Of a stretch of DNA of 5,997 bases, positions 4,856 through 5,997 are shown one piece after another. Both the position numbers and the translations under genes were made by a program. The notes under the pieces are model-generated. The model worked only from the letters and a program-made list of their open reading frames with translations, was not told the DNA's origin and made no database searches. The stretch comes from JASHVB01 sp049522565 (GTDB lineage Bacteria; Pseudomonadota; Alphaproteobacteria; Acetobacterales; Acetobacteraceae): positions 1-5,997 of the forward strand of contig JBEKNT010000417.1 of NCBI GenBank assembly GCA_049522565.1, given 5' to 3'. Every line of letters starts with the position of its first letter. Position 1 is the stretch's first letter.

Positions 4856-5997
4856 ATGCCCGACGGGTCCGCCACGCTCACCCTGACCCTGCACCGCGCG
4901 ATCGGCGAAATCCCCGCCGCCGATTGGGACGCCTGCGCCGGGGGGGAGAATCCGTTCGTCAGCTACGCCTTCCTCAGCGCCCTGGAAGACAGCGGTTCGG
5001 CGTCTTCACGAACCGGTTGGCTGCCGCAACATGCGGCGCTGCGCGGCGAGGACGGCAGCGTGGTGGCGGTGGCGCCGATGTACGCCAAGTCGCACAGCTA
5101 CGGCGAATACGTGTTCGACCACGGCTGGGCGCACGCGCTGGAACGCGCCGGCGGCGACTACTATCCGAAGTTGCAGGTCGCCGCGCCATTCAGCCCGGTG
5201 CCCGGGCCGCGGCTGTTGCGCCGTCCGGGGTCCGGCGTGCCGGTCGGTGCGCTGGCCAGCGCGTTCGAACAGGCGTGCCGCTCGCTGGACCTTTCGTCGG
5301 TGCACGTGACGTTCTGCACCCAGGACGAATGGACCGAGCTGGGCGCCGCCGGCTGGCTGCAGCGGGTCGGCATGCAGTTCCATTGGGAGAACGCCGGCTA
5401 CGGCAGCTTCAACGATTTCCTCGGCGCGCTGTCGTCACGCAAGCGCAAGGTGCTGCGGCGCGAACGGCGCGACGCCAACGCCGCGGGGTTGACGTTCCAC
5501 GCGCTCACCGGCGCAGAGCTGACCGAGGCGCGCTGGGACGCGTTCTATCGCTTCTACCGCTCGACGGTGGACCGCAAATGGGGCTCCGCCTACCTCACCC
5601 GCGACTTCTTCTCTCTGCTCGGCGAGCGGCTGGGCGATCGCGTCGTGCTGATGCTGGCCGAGAACAACGGCAAGCCGGTGGCGGGTGCGCTGAATCTGGC
5701 GGGCAGCGAGGCGCTGTACGGCCGCAACTGGGGCTGTCGCGGCGACTGGCCGTTCCTGCATTTCGAGCTGTGCTACTACCGCGCGATCGACTGGGCGATC
5801 GAACATGGGCTGCAACGCGTCGAGGCCGGCGCGCAGGGGCGGCACAAGATCCAGCGCGGCTATCTGCCGCAGCCGACCTACTCCGCGCACTGGATCGCGC
5901 ATGCCGGGCTGCGACGGGCGATCGCCAGTTTCGTCGAGGAGGAGCGGCGGGGGATACGCCACGAGATGGCGGCGCTGGCGGAACAATCACCGTTCCG
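4856..5997 (+). CDS. DUF482/FemAB-like GNAT-fold acyltransferase-family protein, 3' end outside window
   Basis: At least 380 residues, open to the window end with no stop. It belongs to the FemAB-like PF04339 (DUF482) family, often annotated as a GNAT N-acetyltransferase or peptidoglycan biosynthesis protein; no reaction is established as far as I know. Family signatures are NPFVSYAFLSALEDSGS (32-48) and TGWLPQH (53-59), YGEYVFDHGWAHA (82-94), KLQVAAPFSPVPGPRLL (105-121) and EAGAQGRHKIQRGYLPQPTY (323-342). Relatives are about 380-400 residues, so few residues should be missing, and the final EEERRGIRHEMAALAEQSPF resembles a C-terminus. The ATG at 4856 has no Shine-Dalgarno site upstream; an in-frame GTG at 4799 would add 19 unconserved residues. 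A run of seven G at 4940-4946 covers codons 29-31. Divergent from the mla operon, with no evident functional link. Confidence 0.9.
   Translation, partial: MPDGSATLTLTLHRAIGEIPAADWDACAGGENPFVSYAFLSALEDSGSASSRTGWLPQHAALRGEDGSVVAVAPMYAKSHSYGEYVFDHGWAHALERAGGDYYPKLQVAAPFSPVPGPRLLRRPGSGVPVGALASAFEQACRSLDLSSVHVTFCTQDEWTELGAAGWLQRVGMQFHWENAGYGSFNDFLGALSSRKRKVLRRERRDANAAGLTFHALTGAELTEARWDAFYRFYRSTVDRKWGSAYLTRDFFSLLGERLGDRVVLMLAENNGKPVAGALNLAGSEALYGRNWGCRGDWPFLHFELCYYRAIDWAIEHGLQRVEAGAQGRHKIQRGYLPQPTYSAHWIAHAGLRRAIASFVEEERRGIRHEMAALAEQSPF

Overview
The window is high-GC bacterial chromosome with compact, mostly GC3-rich genes. An Mla/MCE lipid-transport operon together with GAGAGG-type and REP-type intergenic palindromes suggests a gammaproteobacterium of the Xanthomonadales, perhaps Rhodanobacteraceae. 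That placement rests on general appearance only; there is no rRNA or other phylogenetic marker here.

Layout. (1) Positions 1-90 hold a REP-like hairpin and a good ribosome binding site. (2) A RidA/YjgF-like protein is at 91-564 (+). (3) A repeat with inverted ends (copy 1, 566-737) fills the gap between this gene and the convergent lipoprotein gene, and supplies that gene's last codons. (4) A four-gene minus-strand operon runs from 4443 to 682: STAS-MlaE permease, then MlaF ATPase, MlaD-type MCE protein and an ABC_trans_aux (PqiC-like) lipoprotein. The last three genes overlap at start/stop codons (TGATG, ATGA). Between the permease and ATPase genes lies a second copy of the same repeat in the opposite orientation (3125-3302). 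(5) A 412-bp divergent intergenic region (4444-4855) contains a long inverted repeat of the same REP-like family as 34-65, a 17-codon ORF with a strong ribosome binding site, and a candidate promoter placed as for a leaderless transcript. (6) A DUF482/FemAB-like acyltransferase-family gene starts at 4856 (+) and runs off the end of the window.

How the genes work together. The four-gene operon predicts one envelope machine. MlaF is the ATPase, MlaE with its fused STAS domain (the role of MlaB in E. coli) is the inner-membrane permease, and MlaD is the membrane-anchored MCE ring protein with an unusually long helical tail. The lipoprotein would be its outer-membrane partner. No MlaC shuttle or MlaA gene is present in the window, so the layout is a hybrid of Mla (ABC transporter) and Pqi (lipoprotein partner) systems. 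Such mlaEFD-plus-lipoprotein clusters belong to known families.

The most unusual content is the repeats: two inverted, hairpin-ended copies flank mlaF-mlaD-lipoprotein, one splitting the operon and one extending a protein C-terminus. I see no CRISPR array, tRNA, rRNA, transposase gene or clearly undescribed defence-type system.
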